Below, piece by piece: positions 21,637 through 31,483 of a stretch of 64,000 nucleotides of DNA (its first letter is position 1; each line of letters starts with the position of its first letter). The position numbers were made by a program, and so were the translations under genes. The notes beneath the pieces are model-generated. The model saw only the letters and a list, made by a program, of their open reading frames with translations, was not told the DNA's origin and searched no databases. Where the stretch lies: the NCBI RefSeq assembly GCF_024448505.1, contig NZ_JAMOHV010000005.1, positions 62,001-126,000 on the forward strand. Reading direction: 5' to 3'. This DNA is from Stutzerimonas degradans. Lineage in GTDB: Bacteria > Pseudomonadota > Gammaproteobacteria > Pseudomonadales > Pseudomonadaceae.

Positions 21637-24141
21637 TCAGCCCTCGCGCAGCACGCCGAGCGGGCTGGCATCGAGCGCGCGGCGGGTGCCGAGCACACCC
21701 GCACCACCGACCAGCAGCGCGCCAAGAAGCGGCAGCAAAAACAGCCAGGGATGCGGCTGCCAGGGCAGCTCGAAGGCGAAGCGATAGAGCAGCGCGCTGA
21801 CCAGCTCGCAACCCAGCGCGGCGAGCACGCCGCTGGCCGCGCCGAGCATGCCGAACTCGGCGCGACGCACCCTGAGCAGCAGACTGCGCTCGGCACCCAG
21901 CGCGCGCAGCAGCGCACCCTGGCGGATGCGCTCGTCCAGCGTGGCCTGCAGGCCGGCGAACAGCACGGCGAGCCCGGCCGCGAGGACAAACAGCAGCACG
22001 TACTCCACCGCCAGCGACACCTGGGTGAGGATGCTGCGCAACTGTGCGAGCAGCGCTTCGACCTGCAGCAGCGTAGTGGCGGGGAAGGCGCGCGCCAGCT
22101 CGACCAGCTCGCGCTCCTTGCCGGGTGGCAGATAGAAGCTGGTCATGTAGGTGACGGGCATGTCCTGCAGGGTGCCGGGCTCGAAGATCATGTAGAAGTT
22201 GGGCTGAAAGCTGTCCCAGTTGACTTCGCGCAGGCTGGTTACCTGGGCATCGCGGCTGAGGCCGCCGACGCTGAAGGTCAGGCGATCGCCCAGTTGCACG
22301 CCGAGGCTCTCGGCCAGTTCGGCTTCGACCGACACGCCGGGGAGTTGCTGCGCGGCCTGGGGTTGCCACCAGGTTCCGGCGGTCAGGTGGTTGTCGGCCG
22401 GCAGTTCGGCCGACCAGGTCAGGCTGAGGTCACGGCGCACGGCGCGGTCGCCCTGCGAATCCTTGCTCACCAGCTGGCGCACCGGTTCGTCATTGATCGC
22501 CACCAGCCGCCCGGGAACGACCGGATACAGCGGTGCCGCCACCGTCGACAGGCTGGCGATGCGCGCGGCGAAGGCATCCTTTTCCGCCGGCAGCACGTTG
22601 AGTGCGAAATGGTTGGGGGCGTCCTGCGGTAGCTGATCCTGCCAGGTATCGAGCAGCTCACCGCGCAACAGAGCGATCAGCGCCATCGCCAGCAGGATCA
22701 GGCCGAACGCCAGGGATTGCCCGGCCGCCGCCAACGGGTGTCGCAACAACTGGCCCAGGCCCAGCCGCCAGGACAGCGCCGCACCTGCCAGCAACCGGCG
22801 CAGGCCGCGCAGACCGAGCAGCAGCAGGCCGCCTAGCAGCAGCGTGGCCAGCAGCCCGCCGCCAAGCAGGGCGAGGGTGATCTTCAGGTCCAGGCTCAGC
22901 CGCCACATGATCAGGCCGAGCGCGAGAATCGCCGTGCCGTACACCAGCCAGCTGCTCGGCGGCACTGGCAGCAGATCGCGCCGCAGTACCCGCAGCGGCG
23001 GGACACGGCCGAGCGCCGCCAGCGGCGGCAGGGCGAAGCCGGCGAGGGCGACCAGACCGGTGGCGATGCCGGCCAGTGCCGGCCACAGGGTGGCGGGCGG
23101 AATTTCCTGCGCCAGCACGTCGCGCAGCAGATAGAACAGCCCGTGTTGCGCGCCCCAGCCGAGCAGTGCGCCGACGACGCTGGCCAGCGCGCCGAGCAGC
23201 CCGAGTTGCAGGGCGTACAGCAGCAGCGTTTCCCGTCGCGAGAGCCCCAGGCAACGCAACAGCGCGCTGGCATCGAAGCGGCGCGCGGCGAAGCGCGCGG
23301 CCGACAGCGCCACGGCAACGCCGGCCAGCAGGATCGCGGCAAGGCTCGCCAGATTCAGATAACGCTCGGCGCGCCCCAGCGCGCCGCCGATCTGCCGGTT
23401 GCTGTCGCCGGCCGTCTCGATGCGCTGATGAGCCAGCAGCCCCGGTTCGAGCTGTTGCCGGTAAGTGGCGAGCGTCTCGGCCGGCCCACGCCACAGCTCG
23501 CGGTAACGCACTCGACTGCCCGGCTGCACCACGCCGGTGGCGGCCAGGTCGTCCATGTGCATCAGCACGCGCGGGGTCAGGCTGTAGAAGTCGCCGACGC
23601 GATCCGGCTCGTAGGTCAGCACGCGGGTCAGGCGCAGCGACTTGTCGCCGACCTCGATCAGATCACCGATTTCCAACTCAAGGGCGGTGAGCAGGCGGGA
23701 CTCGGCCCAGGCTTCGCCCGGTCGCGGTCCTGGCCCCGGTGTCTCCTGTTCGTAGGGTGCGGCGGCACTGCGCAGCTCGCCGCGCAACGGGTAGGCGCTG
23801 TCGGCGGCCTTGACGCTGGTGAGCTGCAGCTTGTCGTCGGTGGCGACCACGCTGGAGAACTCGACCACGCGCGCGTGCGTCAGTCCCAGTTGTCGGCCAG
23901 CCTCGATCTGCTGGGGCTGGGCTTCGGCGCTGCCTTGCAGCACCAGGTCGGCACCGAGGAATTCGCTGGCGCGCAGTTGCATGGCGTCGTTCAGGCGCGC
24001 ACCGAAATAGCCGATTGCAGTGCTCGCCGCGACGGCGATCAGCAGGGCGAAGAACAGCACGCGCAGCTCGCCGGCGCGGGCGTCACGCAGCAGTTGTCGA
24101 AATGCCAGCGCCGCGAGACGACGGATCGGCACACGCCTCAT
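21637..24141 (-). CDS. ABC transporter permease, FtsX/YbbP family
   Basis: An 834-residue membrane protein with an N-terminal helix, a large periplasmic section, and then an FtsX-type core with about ten helices in two clusters (about 255-480 and 700-825). This is the YbbP architecture, the partner of the YbbA ATPase. Such exporters use a mechanotransmission mechanism and are often next to the TesA esterase, as here. Its ATG overlaps the ATPase stop by 4 bases. The substrate is unknown; an envelope-lipid or lipoprotein role is guessed in the literature by analogy. Confidence 0.9.
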   Translation of the reverse strand: MRRVPIRRLAALAFRQLLRDARAGELRVLFFALLIAVAASTAIGYFGARLNDAMQLRASEFLGADLVLQGSAEAQPQQIEAGRQLGLTHARVVEFSSVVATDDKLQLTSVKAADSAYPLRGELRSAAAPYEQETPGPGPRPGEAWAESRLLTALELEIGDLIEVGDKSLRLTRVLTYEPDRVGDFYSLTPRVLMHMDDLAATGVVQPGSRVRYRELWRGPAETLATYRQQLEPGLLAHQRIETAGDSNRQIGGALGRAERYLNLASLAAILLAGVAVALSAARFAARRFDASALLRCLGLSRRETLLLYALQLGLLGALASVVGALLGWGAQHGLFYLLRDVLAQEIPPATLWPALAGIATGLVALAGFALPPLAALGRVPPLRVLRRDLLPVPPSSWLVYGTAILALGLIMWRLSLDLKITLALLGGGLLATLLLGGLLLLGLRGLRRLLAGAALSWRLGLGQLLRHPLAAAGQSLAFGLILLAMALIALLRGELLDTWQDQLPQDAPNHFALNVLPAEKDAFAARIASLSTVAAPLYPVVPGRLVAINDEPVRQLVSKDSQGDRAVRRDLSLTWSAELPADNHLTAGTWWQPQAAQQLPGVSVEAELAESLGVQLGDRLTFSVGGLSRDAQVTSLREVNWDSFQPNFYMIFEPGTLQDMPVTYMTSFYLPPGKERELVELARAFPATTLLQVEALLAQLRSILTQVSLAVEYVLLFVLAAGLAVLFAGLQATLDERIRQGALLRALGAERSLLLRVRRAEFGMLGAASGVLAALGCELVSALLYRFAFELPWQPHPWLFLLPLLGALLVGGAGVLGTRRALDASPLGVLREG

Positions 24142-24824
24142 GCGGCAGGCCCGTTGTCGACGCGGTGACCGCCTTCCAGACGCAGCAGATGGCGACAGCG
24201 GCGGGCCAGGCGCTCATCGTGCGTCACCAGTACCAGGGTGGTGCCGCGCTCGCGATTGAGCTCGAACAGCAGGTCACTGATGTGCGCGCCGGTATGGCTA
24301 TCGAGGTTGCCGGTCGGCTCGTCGGCGAACAGGACGTCGGGCTCCGCGGCGAAGGCGCGTGCCAGCGCCACACGCTGCTGCTCGCCCCCGGACAGCTGGC
24401 GTGGATAGTGATGCAGGCGCGTACCGAGGCCGACACGCTCGAGCAACTGCCGGGCGCGTTGGGCGGCGTCGCGACGGCCTTCGAGTTCCAGCGGCAGCAT
24501 CACGTTCTCCAGCGCATCGAGGCTGTCGAGCAGCTGGAAGGATTGGAAAACGAAACCGACATGCTCGGCCCGAACCCGCGCGCGCTGATCCTCGTTCAGC
24601 ATGCCGAGCGAGTGGCCGGCCAGTTGTACTTCGCCAGCGCTGGGCAGGTCGAGCCCGGCGAGCAGGCCGAGCAGGGTGGATTTGCCCGAGCCGGAAGTGC
24701 CGACGATGGCCAGGCTGTCGCCCTTCGCCAGCTCCAGCGAGAGGTCGCTGAGGATATGCAGCTCGCCTTCCGCGCTGGGAACCACTTTGTTAAGGTGCCG
24801 GGCGATGAGAATGCTGGCGCTCAT
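24138..24824 (-). CDS. ABC transporter ATP-binding protein, YbbA type
   Basis: A 228-residue ATPase. Walker A is GTSGSGKST, the signature is LSGGEQQRVALARA, and Walker B plus D-loop are DVLFADEPTGNLD, with the H-loop His in LVTHDERLA. It belongs to the LolD/MacB-like class. I start at the ATG at 24824 (MSASILIARHLNK); the longer upstream frame overlaps tesA on the other strand. Its start and that of tesA lie about 10 bases apart and diverge, so their promoters must lie inside each other's coding sequence. It overlaps the permease gene by 4 bases. Confidence 0.93.
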   Translation of the reverse strand: MSASILIARHLNKVVPSAEGELHILSDLSLELAKGDSLAIVGTSGSGKSTLLGLLAGLDLPSAGEVQLAGHSLGMLNEDQRARVRAEHVGFVFQSFQLLDSLDALENVMLPLELEGRRDAAQRARQLLERVGLGTRLHHYPRQLSGGEQQRVALARAFAAEPDVLFADEPTGNLDSHTGAHISDLLFELNRERGTTLVLVTHDERLARRCRHLLRLEGGHRVDNGPAA

Positions 24825-24834
24825 GGAGAATCCG

Positions 24835-25452
24835 ATGCGAAGTTGGCTGAAAGGCGGGGTCCTGCTGCTGGTGATGTGGGCGCAGGGCGCGCTGGCGGGA
24901 ACCGTCTTGGTGGTCGGCGATAGTATCAGCGCCGCTTTCGGCCTGGAAACCAGCCAGGGCTGGGTGCATCTGCTGCAACAGCGCCTCGCCGAGCAGGCCC
25001 GACCGCGCTCCGTGGTGAACGCCTCGATCAGCGGGAACACCAGTGCTGGCGGGCTCGCCAGGTTGCCAACGCTACTCGCGGAGCACCGGCCGGAAGTGGT
25101 GATTCTCGAGCTGGGCGGCAACGATGGCTTGCGTGGTCAGTCGCCCGCGCAATTGAAACAGAATCTTGCGGCGATGATTGAGCAGTCGCAGCAGGCCGAC
25201 GCCCAGGTGCTGCTGTTGGGCATGCGTCTGCCGCCGAACTATGGGCGCCGCTATACCGAGGCCTTCGCCCGGGTGTACCACGAGCTGGCCGATGAGCGCG
25301 ACGTGGCGCTGGTTCCGTTCGTGCTCGAAGGGGTCGCCGGAGAGCCCGGCATGATGCAGGGCGACGGCGTGCATCCGACCGCGTCGGCGCAAGCTCAGCT
25401 TCTTGATAACGTCTGGCCGGCGCTTGCGCCATTACTCGCCCCACAGCGCTGA
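24835..25452 (+). CDS. tesA: multifunctional acyl-CoA thioesterase I/lysophospholipase/arylesterase
   Basis: A 205-residue periplasmic SGNH hydrolase. The signal peptide cleaves after GALA (residue 21). Block I is VVGDSISAAFGL with nucleophile Ser30, block III is GGNDGL, and block V GDGVHPT carries the catalytic Asp and His. It hydrolyses acyl-CoA, lysophospholipid and aryl esters. I prefer the ATG at 24835, which has GGAGA seven bases upstream, over the in-frame ATG at 24823. Its divergent pairing with the YbbA/YbbP exporter genes is conserved in many proteobacteria. Confidence 0.94.
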   Translation: MRSWLKGGVLLLVMWAQGALAGTVLVVGDSISAAFGLETSQGWVHLLQQRLAEQARPRSVVNASISGNTSAGGLARLPTLLAEHRPEVVILELGGNDGLRGQSPAQLKQNLAAMIEQSQQADAQVLLLGMRLPPNYGRRYTEAFARVYHELADERDVALVPFVLEGVAGEPGMMQGDGVHPTASAQAQLLDNVWPALAPLLAPQR

Positions 25453-25536
25453 ACGCTGGTCTGCCCGAGGCCCCCGAGGCCCTTGCGCTGGCGCGAGCGC
25501 GAAGCTACTGTCGCGCCCCTCGAACGGGAGCACTCG

Positions 25537-25818
25537 ATGCCGCGCTCAGCCAAGACCCTGTATGCCTATCGACTCATCGTGCCGGACGAGCAGTTTGACC
25601 TGTTCGCCTGCCGCGAGAATCGTCTGCATCTGGCGCTGCGCCAGCTGGAGCTGAGTGGTAACGCGGATCGCACGCTGTGCGGTGGCCTGCTGCCGGCGCA
25701 GCCGCGCTGGCAGGACCTGCAGCGCGAGACGCTGAAGGACCGGCGCCTGTGTCCGGCCTGTCTGCAGTTGCTGGATGCGCGCAGCAAGGGCCTTCCGTCC
25801 GCGGTAAGTGCCTGGTAG
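25537..25818 (+). CDS. small four-cysteine protein of unknown function
   Basis: A 93-residue soluble protein. The ribosome site GGAG precedes the ATG at 25537; the longer frame upstream lacks one. Cysteines lie at 25, 48, 72 and 75. The last pair forms a CPAC motif and, with Cys48 in TLCGG, could bind a metal as a zinc-ribbon-like site. I recall a similar uncharacterised gene at this place in P. aeruginosa, between tesA and an L,D-transpeptidase. No domain name can be given. Confidence 0.7.
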   Translation: MPRSAKTLYAYRLIVPDEQFDLFACRENRLHLALRQLELSGNADRTLCGGLLPAQPRWQDLQRETLKDRRLCPACLQLLDARSKGLPSAVSAW

Positions 25819-25885
25819 GCGCCGGCAACGCCGGCTTCGAGTACAATCGCCGTCAATTCGATCAATCAGCCAAGGGTTTTCCGTA

Positions 25886-26851
25886 ATGCTTTCGCGTGCG
25901 TCTGCTGTCGCCTCCTGTTTGTCCCTTGCGGCTTTGCTGGCGGCTGGCCAGAGCGTCGCGCTGGAGCTGCCTTTGCCGCCTGAGGGCGAAGATGTAGTCG
26001 GACAGATCCGCGTGATCAAGGCGAAGTACGAAGACACCTTCGCTGCGATTGCCGAAACCAACGATCTGGGCTACTCCGAACTGGTGGCAGCCAATCCGGG
26101 CGTGGATCCGTGGCTGCCGGGCGAGGGGACCGACATCATCCTGCCGACGCGCTTCATTCTGCCGCCAGGGCCGCGTGAGGGCATCGTGATCAACATCGCC
26201 GAGTACCGCCTGTACTACTACCCGGCCGGTGGCAGCGTGGTCCACACCTATCCGCTGGGTATCGGGCGCGAAGGTTGGGGTTCGCCAGTAGGCAGCACAC
26301 GTATTTCCGCCATGACCGCCAACCCGGCATGGTATCCGCCCAAGTCCATTCGCGAAGAGCACGCGGCGGACGGCGATCCGTTGCCGACGGTGGTGCCGCC
26401 GGGACCGGATAACCCGCTGGGCCCGTACAAGATGAGTCTGGCCATCCCGGGCTACCTGATTCATGGCTCGAACAAGAAGTTCGGCATCGGCATGCGCGTC
26501 AGCCACGGCTGTTTCCGTATGCTCAACAACAACGTCCTCGAGCTGTCCCGCATGGTCAAGGTGGGAACGCCGGTGCGCATCATCGACGAGCCGTACAAGT
26601 TTGGCGTGAGCGACGGCAAGGTTTACCTGGAGGCCCATGCGCCGCTGGAAGACGAAGAGAAGAAACTGACGCTGATGGACAAGCACGCCGTAGTCGTCAA
26701 TACACTGCTCAAGCGCGACGAGCAGATGCGCACTCTGCATCTGGATTGGGAGATGATCCGGGATATCGTCGCTGGCGAAGACGGTTTGCCGATCGAGATT
26801 GCCGATCAGCAATCGGTATCCATAGCCAGTCATGAAGAGCAAGTTTTTTGA
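25886..26851 (+). CDS. L,D-transpeptidase (YkuD/ErfK family) with LysM-like N-terminus
   Basis: A 321-residue exported protein with a signal peptide to about residue 26. A LysM-like stretch with TFAAIAETNDLGYSELVAAN follows (about 51-90). The YkuD catalytic domain (about 98-240) has the catalytic motif SHGCFRM with His207 and Cys209. Such enzymes cross-link peptidoglycan stems 3-3 or attach Braun-type lipoprotein to the wall. The major lipoprotein gene oprI lies just downstream on the opposite strand, so an OprI-to-peptidoglycan role is attractive but unproven. The start at 25886 gives a proper signal peptide. Confidence 0.92.
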   Translation: MLSRASAVASCLSLAALLAAGQSVALELPLPPEGEDVVGQIRVIKAKYEDTFAAIAETNDLGYSELVAANPGVDPWLPGEGTDIILPTRFILPPGPREGIVINIAEYRLYYYPAGGSVVHTYPLGIGREGWGSPVGSTRISAMTANPAWYPPKSIREEHAADGDPLPTVVPPGPDNPLGPYKMSLAIPGYLIHGSNKKFGIGMRVSHGCFRMLNNNVLELSRMVKVGTPVRIIDEPYKFGVSDGKVYLEAHAPLEDEEKKLTLMDKHAVVVNTLLKRDEQMRTLHLDWEMIRDIVAGEDGLPIEIADQQSVSIASHEEQVF

Positions 26852-26896
26852 ACTTTAAGCCCCGTGGCGTTGTCCGCGGGGCGCATTGCGGCAAAT

Positions 26897-26928
26897 AAAA
26901 AAGCCGACCTTGTAGGTCGGCTTTTTTT
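26897..26928. terminator. bidirectional terminator between L,D-transpeptidase and oprI
   Basis: A stem AGCCGACCT/AGGTCGGCT with a TGT loop is flanked by A-runs on the left and T-runs on the right. It can stop transcription from both convergent genes and is strong on the oprI side, as expected for one of the most abundant mRNAs. Confidence 0.9.
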
Positions 26929-26941
26929 GTTGCCTTGAAGC

Positions 26942-27196
26942 TTACTTGCGGCTGGCGCGATCCAGCATACGCAGAGCGCGCTCGTTAGCTTCGTCAGCGG
27001 TCTGCTGAGCCTTCTGAGCAGCAGCCAGAGCTTCGTCAGCCTTGCTGTAGGCTTCGTCGGCACGAGCCTGAGCGCGGGCAGCGGCGTCTTCGGTAGCAGT
27101 CAGACGGGCTTCGCTTTCTTTGGTCATGCTGTTGCTGCAACCGGTAGCCAGAACTGCGGCCAGAGCCAGAGCAGAGAATTTCAGAACGTTGTTCAT
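26942..27196 (-). CDS. oprI: major outer membrane lipoprotein OprI
   Basis: An 84-residue Lpp-type lipoprotein. The signal peptide ends with lipobox LATGC (Cys20). The mature part is a long alanine-rich coiled coil with regular 7-residue spacing and ends in SRK, with the C-terminal lysine that is linked to peptidoglycan. A strong ribosome site AAGGGGA precedes the ATG at 27196. The identity is unmistakable for Pseudomonas. A probable promoter lies upstream and a strong terminator downstream. Confidence 0.97.
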   Translation of the reverse strand: MNNVLKFSALALAAVLATGCSNSMTKESEARLTATEDAAARAQARADEAYSKADEALAAAQKAQQTADEANERALRMLDRASRK

Positions 27197-27256
27197 CGTG
27201 TTCCCCTTAAGGTGGAAATCCATAAGCAACTTCCGTTATGGAAAGTTTGCGCGCAC

Positions 27257-27284
27257 ATACTACCTGTAACTTCATTTAAGTAAA
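27257..27284 (-). promoter_or_regulatory. candidate sigma-70 promoter of oprI
   Basis: On the minus strand TTTACT (27279-27284) and TAGTAT (27257-27262) are spaced by 16 bases, about 60 bases before the oprI start codon. The match is by eye; the position fits a short leader for this highly expressed gene. Confidence 0.45.
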
Positions 27285-27592
27285 CCGAGTCGACGAGCTG
27301 CATGAGCGTTTTTTTGGAAAACTCCGGCAGCCCCTCGGCTCCTCGACTGTAAGTTGGATAAAAAACATCCAGTACAGGTCTGTTTACTTGACGCAGTGTA
27401 GTGAACGCCATCGGCTTGTGCTGAATGTTGGCAAAGGCCGTGCGCTTTTCCTGCGGCCGGAATTGACGCCAACACTGGTCGAAATCGACAGAAGCGGGTA
27501 GAAAAGAACGCTGGTTCTCAGGCAGCCCGAGTGCCCATGCATGCAACCGGGCGAACAATAACAAGATTGGCTGATCCTGCTGAGGAGTCGAA
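27285..27592. other. 308-bp region upstream of oprI without a supported gene
   Basis: The base composition is visibly richer in A and T than the flanking genes. A minus-strand frame stays open through it (27193-27648), but its codon third positions are near even in GC. It also has no start codon with a ribosome site, and it overlaps the GNAT gene and oprI. I therefore do not call it. The region may hold upstream promoter elements for oprI or a small RNA. Confidence 0.5.
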
Positions 27593-27886
27593 ATGAGCGA
27601 CACACTTACCGTGCACCATGATCGGAGCGGACATCGGTTCGAGGTCAACGTCGAGGGCCATTGCGCTTATCTGGCTTACATGGACCTCGGCAAGCAGACG
27701 CTGGACATCTATCGCACCTTCGTTCCGGATGCACTGCGTGGTCGCGGCATCGCGGCGGTGCTGGCACAGCACGCGCTGGAGTTCGCCGAGCAGGAGGGTT
27801 ACAGCGTCATCCCGTCCTGCTCCTATGTGGAGCGTTACATTGAGCGGCAGAACTCGCCAGGCGGACAGCAAGACGAGCAGGAATGA
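27593..27886 (+). CDS. small GNAT family N-acetyltransferase (COG2388/YjdJ type)
   Basis: A 97-residue minimal GNAT protein. The acetyl-CoA-binding motif is ALRGRGIAAVLAQHALEFA, and the C-terminal VIPSCSYVERYIER is typical of this short subfamily. A GAGGAG ribosome site lies upstream of the ATG. Members of this group are about 90-100 residues, so it is complete. Acetyl acceptors are not known. A short hairpin terminator follows. Confidence 0.88.
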   Translation: MSDTLTVHHDRSGHRFEVNVEGHCAYLAYMDLGKQTLDIYRTFVPDALRGRGIAAVLAQHALEFAEQEGYSVIPSCSYVERYIERQNSPGGQQDEQE

Positions 27887-27888
27887 AA

Positions 27889-27915
27889 AACGCCGGCAAG
27901 GGCCGGCGTTCTGTT
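27889..27915. terminator. terminator between GNAT and DAHP synthase genes
   Basis: A 9-bp stem AACGCCGGC/GCCGGCGTT with a short AAGG loop is followed by TCTGTT. It lies immediately after the GNAT stop and just before the end of the convergent DAHP synthase gene. Confidence 0.7.
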
Positions 27916-27923
27916 GAATCCTG

Positions 27924-29000
27924 TCAGCCGCGTCGGCGGCTGGGCAGGATTTCGCGCAGCTTGGCGTGCATCCCGAGTATGGCTTTCTCGGTGGTCTCCC
28001 AGTCGATGCAGGCATCGGTGACCGAGACGCCGTAGGTCAGTTCCGCCAGATCCTTGGGGATCGGCTGATTACCCCAGCCCAGGTGGCTCTCCACCATCAG
28101 GCCGACGATCGAAGCGTTGCCTTCCAGAATCTGGTTGGCGACGTTGTCCATCACCAGTGGCTGCAGTGCCGGATCCTTGTTGGAGTTGGCGTGGCTGCAG
28201 TCGATCATGATGTTCGGGCGGATGCCGGCCTTGGTCAGCTCCTGCTCGCAAACCGTCACGCTGACCGAATCGTAGTTGGGCTTGCCGTTGCCGCCACGTA
28301 GCACGACGTGCCCATAGTTGTTGCCCTTGGTGGTAACGATGGATACGCCACCGGCCTGGTTGATGCCGAGGAAACGATGCGGGCTGGAAACCGACTGCAG
28401 GGCGTTGATCGCGACGGTCAGGCTGCCGTCGGTGCCGTTCTTGAAACCGACCGCCGATGACAGGCCGGACGCCATTTCACGGTGGGTCTGCGACTCGGTG
28501 GTGCGTGCGCCGATGGCCGACCAGCTGATCAGGTCCTGCAGGTACTGCGGAGAGATGGGGTCCAGCGCCTCGGTGGCCGTCGGCAGGCCCATTTCCGCGA
28601 GATCGAGCAGCAGCTTGCGGCCGATATGCAAGCCATCCTGGATCTTGAACGAGTCATCCATGTAAGGATCGTTGATCAGACCTTTCCAGCCCACCGTGGT
28701 GCGCGGCTTCTCGAAATACACCCGCATGATCAGGAACAGGCTGTCGGACACCTTCTCGGCAAGCACCTTGAGACGTTCGGCGTATTCGTGCGCGGCCTTC
28801 AGGTCATGAATCGAGCAGGGGCCGACCACGAGAAACAGGCGATGGTCCTTCCCGTCGAGGATATCCCGCACGACCTGGCGCCCATGGGCGACGGTGCGCA
28901 AGGCGGAGTCGGTCAGGGGAAGTTCCTGCTTGAGCTGTTCCGGGGTGATCAGGGTGACGTTAGAGGCGACGTTAAGGTCGTTGATGGGTAAATCGGCCAT
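27924..29000 (-). CDS. 3-deoxy-7-phosphoheptulonate (DAHP) synthase, class I
   Basis: A 358-residue enzyme joining PEP and erythrose 4-phosphate, the first step of the shikimate pathway. Class I AroF/G/H signatures are present: LFLVVGPCSIHD, MRVYFEKPRTTVGWKG, the GARTTESQ loop, and MIDCSHANSNK with a metal-binding Cys and His. I cannot tell by eye which aromatic amino acid inhibits it, so no aroF/aroG/aroH symbol is given. The N-terminal extension of about 15 residues is like that of the feedback-regulated forms. Confidence 0.95.
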   Translation of the reverse strand: MADLPINDLNVASNVTLITPEQLKQELPLTDSALRTVAHGRQVVRDILDGKDHRLFLVVGPCSIHDLKAAHEYAERLKVLAEKVSDSLFLIMRVYFEKPRTTVGWKGLINDPYMDDSFKIQDGLHIGRKLLLDLAEMGLPTATEALDPISPQYLQDLISWSAIGARTTESQTHREMASGLSSAVGFKNGTDGSLTVAINALQSVSSPHRFLGINQAGGVSIVTTKGNNYGHVVLRGGNGKPNYDSVSVTVCEQELTKAGIRPNIMIDCSHANSNKDPALQPLVMDNVANQILEGNASIVGLMVESHLGWGNQPIPKDLAELTYGVSVTDACIDWETTEKAILGMHAKLREILPSRRRG

Positions 29001-29246
29001 GTGTTACTCGTCAGGTCTCGGGTGCCGTCCGCCAGCCATCCCGGTGCGGCGGAGCAGGCATGGGGCGCAGCGGGGGAGACGGAACCTTAGCGCTAAACAT
29101 GCAGGCTCGACAACGACATTCAGTGCCGCCGCCGATGCGCCAGGAGTTGGCCGGTTGGCGCCGCTGGCGGCAGCAGGGCGGCGCTGTGCCGCTCCGTCGC
29201 CGGCTGTTATCGTGCCGCATCGCCTTCTTTATATCGGAGTTCCTGG

Positions 29247-30206
29247 ATGTCTGAATCTCGCCCGCGCATTGCAATCATTGGTACCGGCGCCATCGGTGGC
29301 TACTACGGCATGCAGTTGGCACTGGCCGGGCACGACGTGCATTTCCTGCTGCGCAGCGAGTACGAGGCGGTGCGTGAGCGCGGCTTGCGGGTGAACAGCG
29401 CGGTGTTCGGCAGCCAGCATCTGGCGAATGTGCAGGCTTATCGCAGCGCCGATCAGATGCCGGCCTGTGATTGGCTGTTCGTCGCGACCAAGAGCACCGC
29501 CACGACGGCTCTGCTGCCCGCCATCGCGCAGGTCGCGGCGCCTGGGGCGAAAGTAGTGCTGTTGCAGAACGGCCTGGCAGTCGAAGACGAGATCCGCCCA
29601 TTGCTGCCGGCCGGAGTGCATCTGCTGGGCGGGCTGTGCGCCATTTATGCCCATCGCAGCGCGCCCGGTGTGGTCGAGCATCAGGCGCTGGGTAGCATCA
29701 ACCTCGGTTATCACTCAGGGCCGGCCGATAGTGACGAGGCGCGCCAGGCCGTGCTCGCTGCGGGTGTCGCGATGCTCAAGGCGGCCGGTGTGGGGTCGGT
29801 CGCCATGTCCAGCCTGGAGCAGGCGCGCTGGATCAAGCTGGTCTGGAACGTACCGTTCAACGGTCTCTCGGTGCTGCTCAATGCCGGCACGGCGGCGCTG
29901 CTGGCGGATGTCGACAGCCGTGCGCTGATCCGCTCGATCATGGATGAAGTGGTTGCTGCGGCAGTGGCCTGTGGCTTCACCTTGCCGTCCGGCCTGGCGG
30001 ACAAGTTGATCGAAGGCACCGCGCAGCTGCCGGACTATCTGCCGAGCATGTATCACGATCATGCGCATCGGCGACCGTTGGAATTGACGGCTCTTTATGC
30101 CGCGCCGCTGGCCGCAGCCGAGCAGGCCAGCTGTGCCATGCCGCGCACGCAGGCGCTGTACCGGGCATTGTCGTTCCTTGCGCGCTATGCGACGGATCGT
30201 CGCTGA
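29247..30206 (+). CDS. 2-dehydropantoate 2-reductase family protein (PanE-like)
   Basis: A 319-residue NADP-binding oxidoreductase. The N-terminal Rossmann motif is IIGTGAIGGYYG (about 10-21), QNGLAVED follows the central sheet, and the C-terminal ApbA domain has WIKLVWNVPFNGLSVL with the conserved Lys. PanE reduces ketopantoate to pantoate in coenzyme A synthesis. Pseudomonads carry several paralogues, and no pan genes are nearby, so the true substrate may differ. Confidence 0.85.
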   Translation: MSESRPRIAIIGTGAIGGYYGMQLALAGHDVHFLLRSEYEAVRERGLRVNSAVFGSQHLANVQAYRSADQMPACDWLFVATKSTATTALLPAIAQVAAPGAKVVLLQNGLAVEDEIRPLLPAGVHLLGGLCAIYAHRSAPGVVEHQALGSINLGYHSGPADSDEARQAVLAAGVAMLKAAGVGSVAMSSLEQARWIKLVWNVPFNGLSVLLNAGTAALLADVDSRALIRSIMDEVVAAAVACGFTLPSGLADKLIEGTAQLPDYLPSMYHDHAHRRPLELTALYAAPLAAAEQASCAMPRTQALYRALSFLARYATDRR

Positions 30207-30334
30207 CGGCCTTCCGTCGCGCAGGCTTCGCGTGCAAAAACATTCAGGGGCAGGCGCTGGCCCCCGGCTGACGCGGCTCCGCGGCGCCTTCGGGCTGCTA
30301 AGCTCAACGTGAAGCCGTGTTTTCTGTAAGGGCT

Positions 30335-30354
30335 TGCGCGACGAAGGTCGCGCA
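30335..30354. repeat. perfect hairpin upstream of cysB
   Basis: An 8-bp stem TGCGCGAC/GTCGCGCA with a GAAG tetraloop lies between the PanE-like gene and cysB. No T-run follows. The AT-rich stretch after it, at about 30370-30418, probably holds the cysB promoter and could be a CysB autoregulatory site, but I cannot define the operator. Confidence 0.5.
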
Positions 30355-30451
30355 GTAGAAAGTCGCGGATAGATATATCATCCAATAAAAAAATGCTAAT
30401 TCGGTTATAAGAATGGCGGATCAGCATCCAGCGTGGCGTCTTTGTCTTTGA

Positions 30452-31435
<984 letters not shown>

Positions 31436-31483
31436 TTGGTAGGAGTGCGCTGAGGCAGGCGGCGCACGCGCCGCCTTGCCGCG

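Noticed and set aside
27193..27648. 151-codon minus-strand frame between oprI and the GNAT gene
   Set aside because: It overlaps both real genes, has no start with a ribosome site and an atypical third-base pattern; kept only as an unassigned region.
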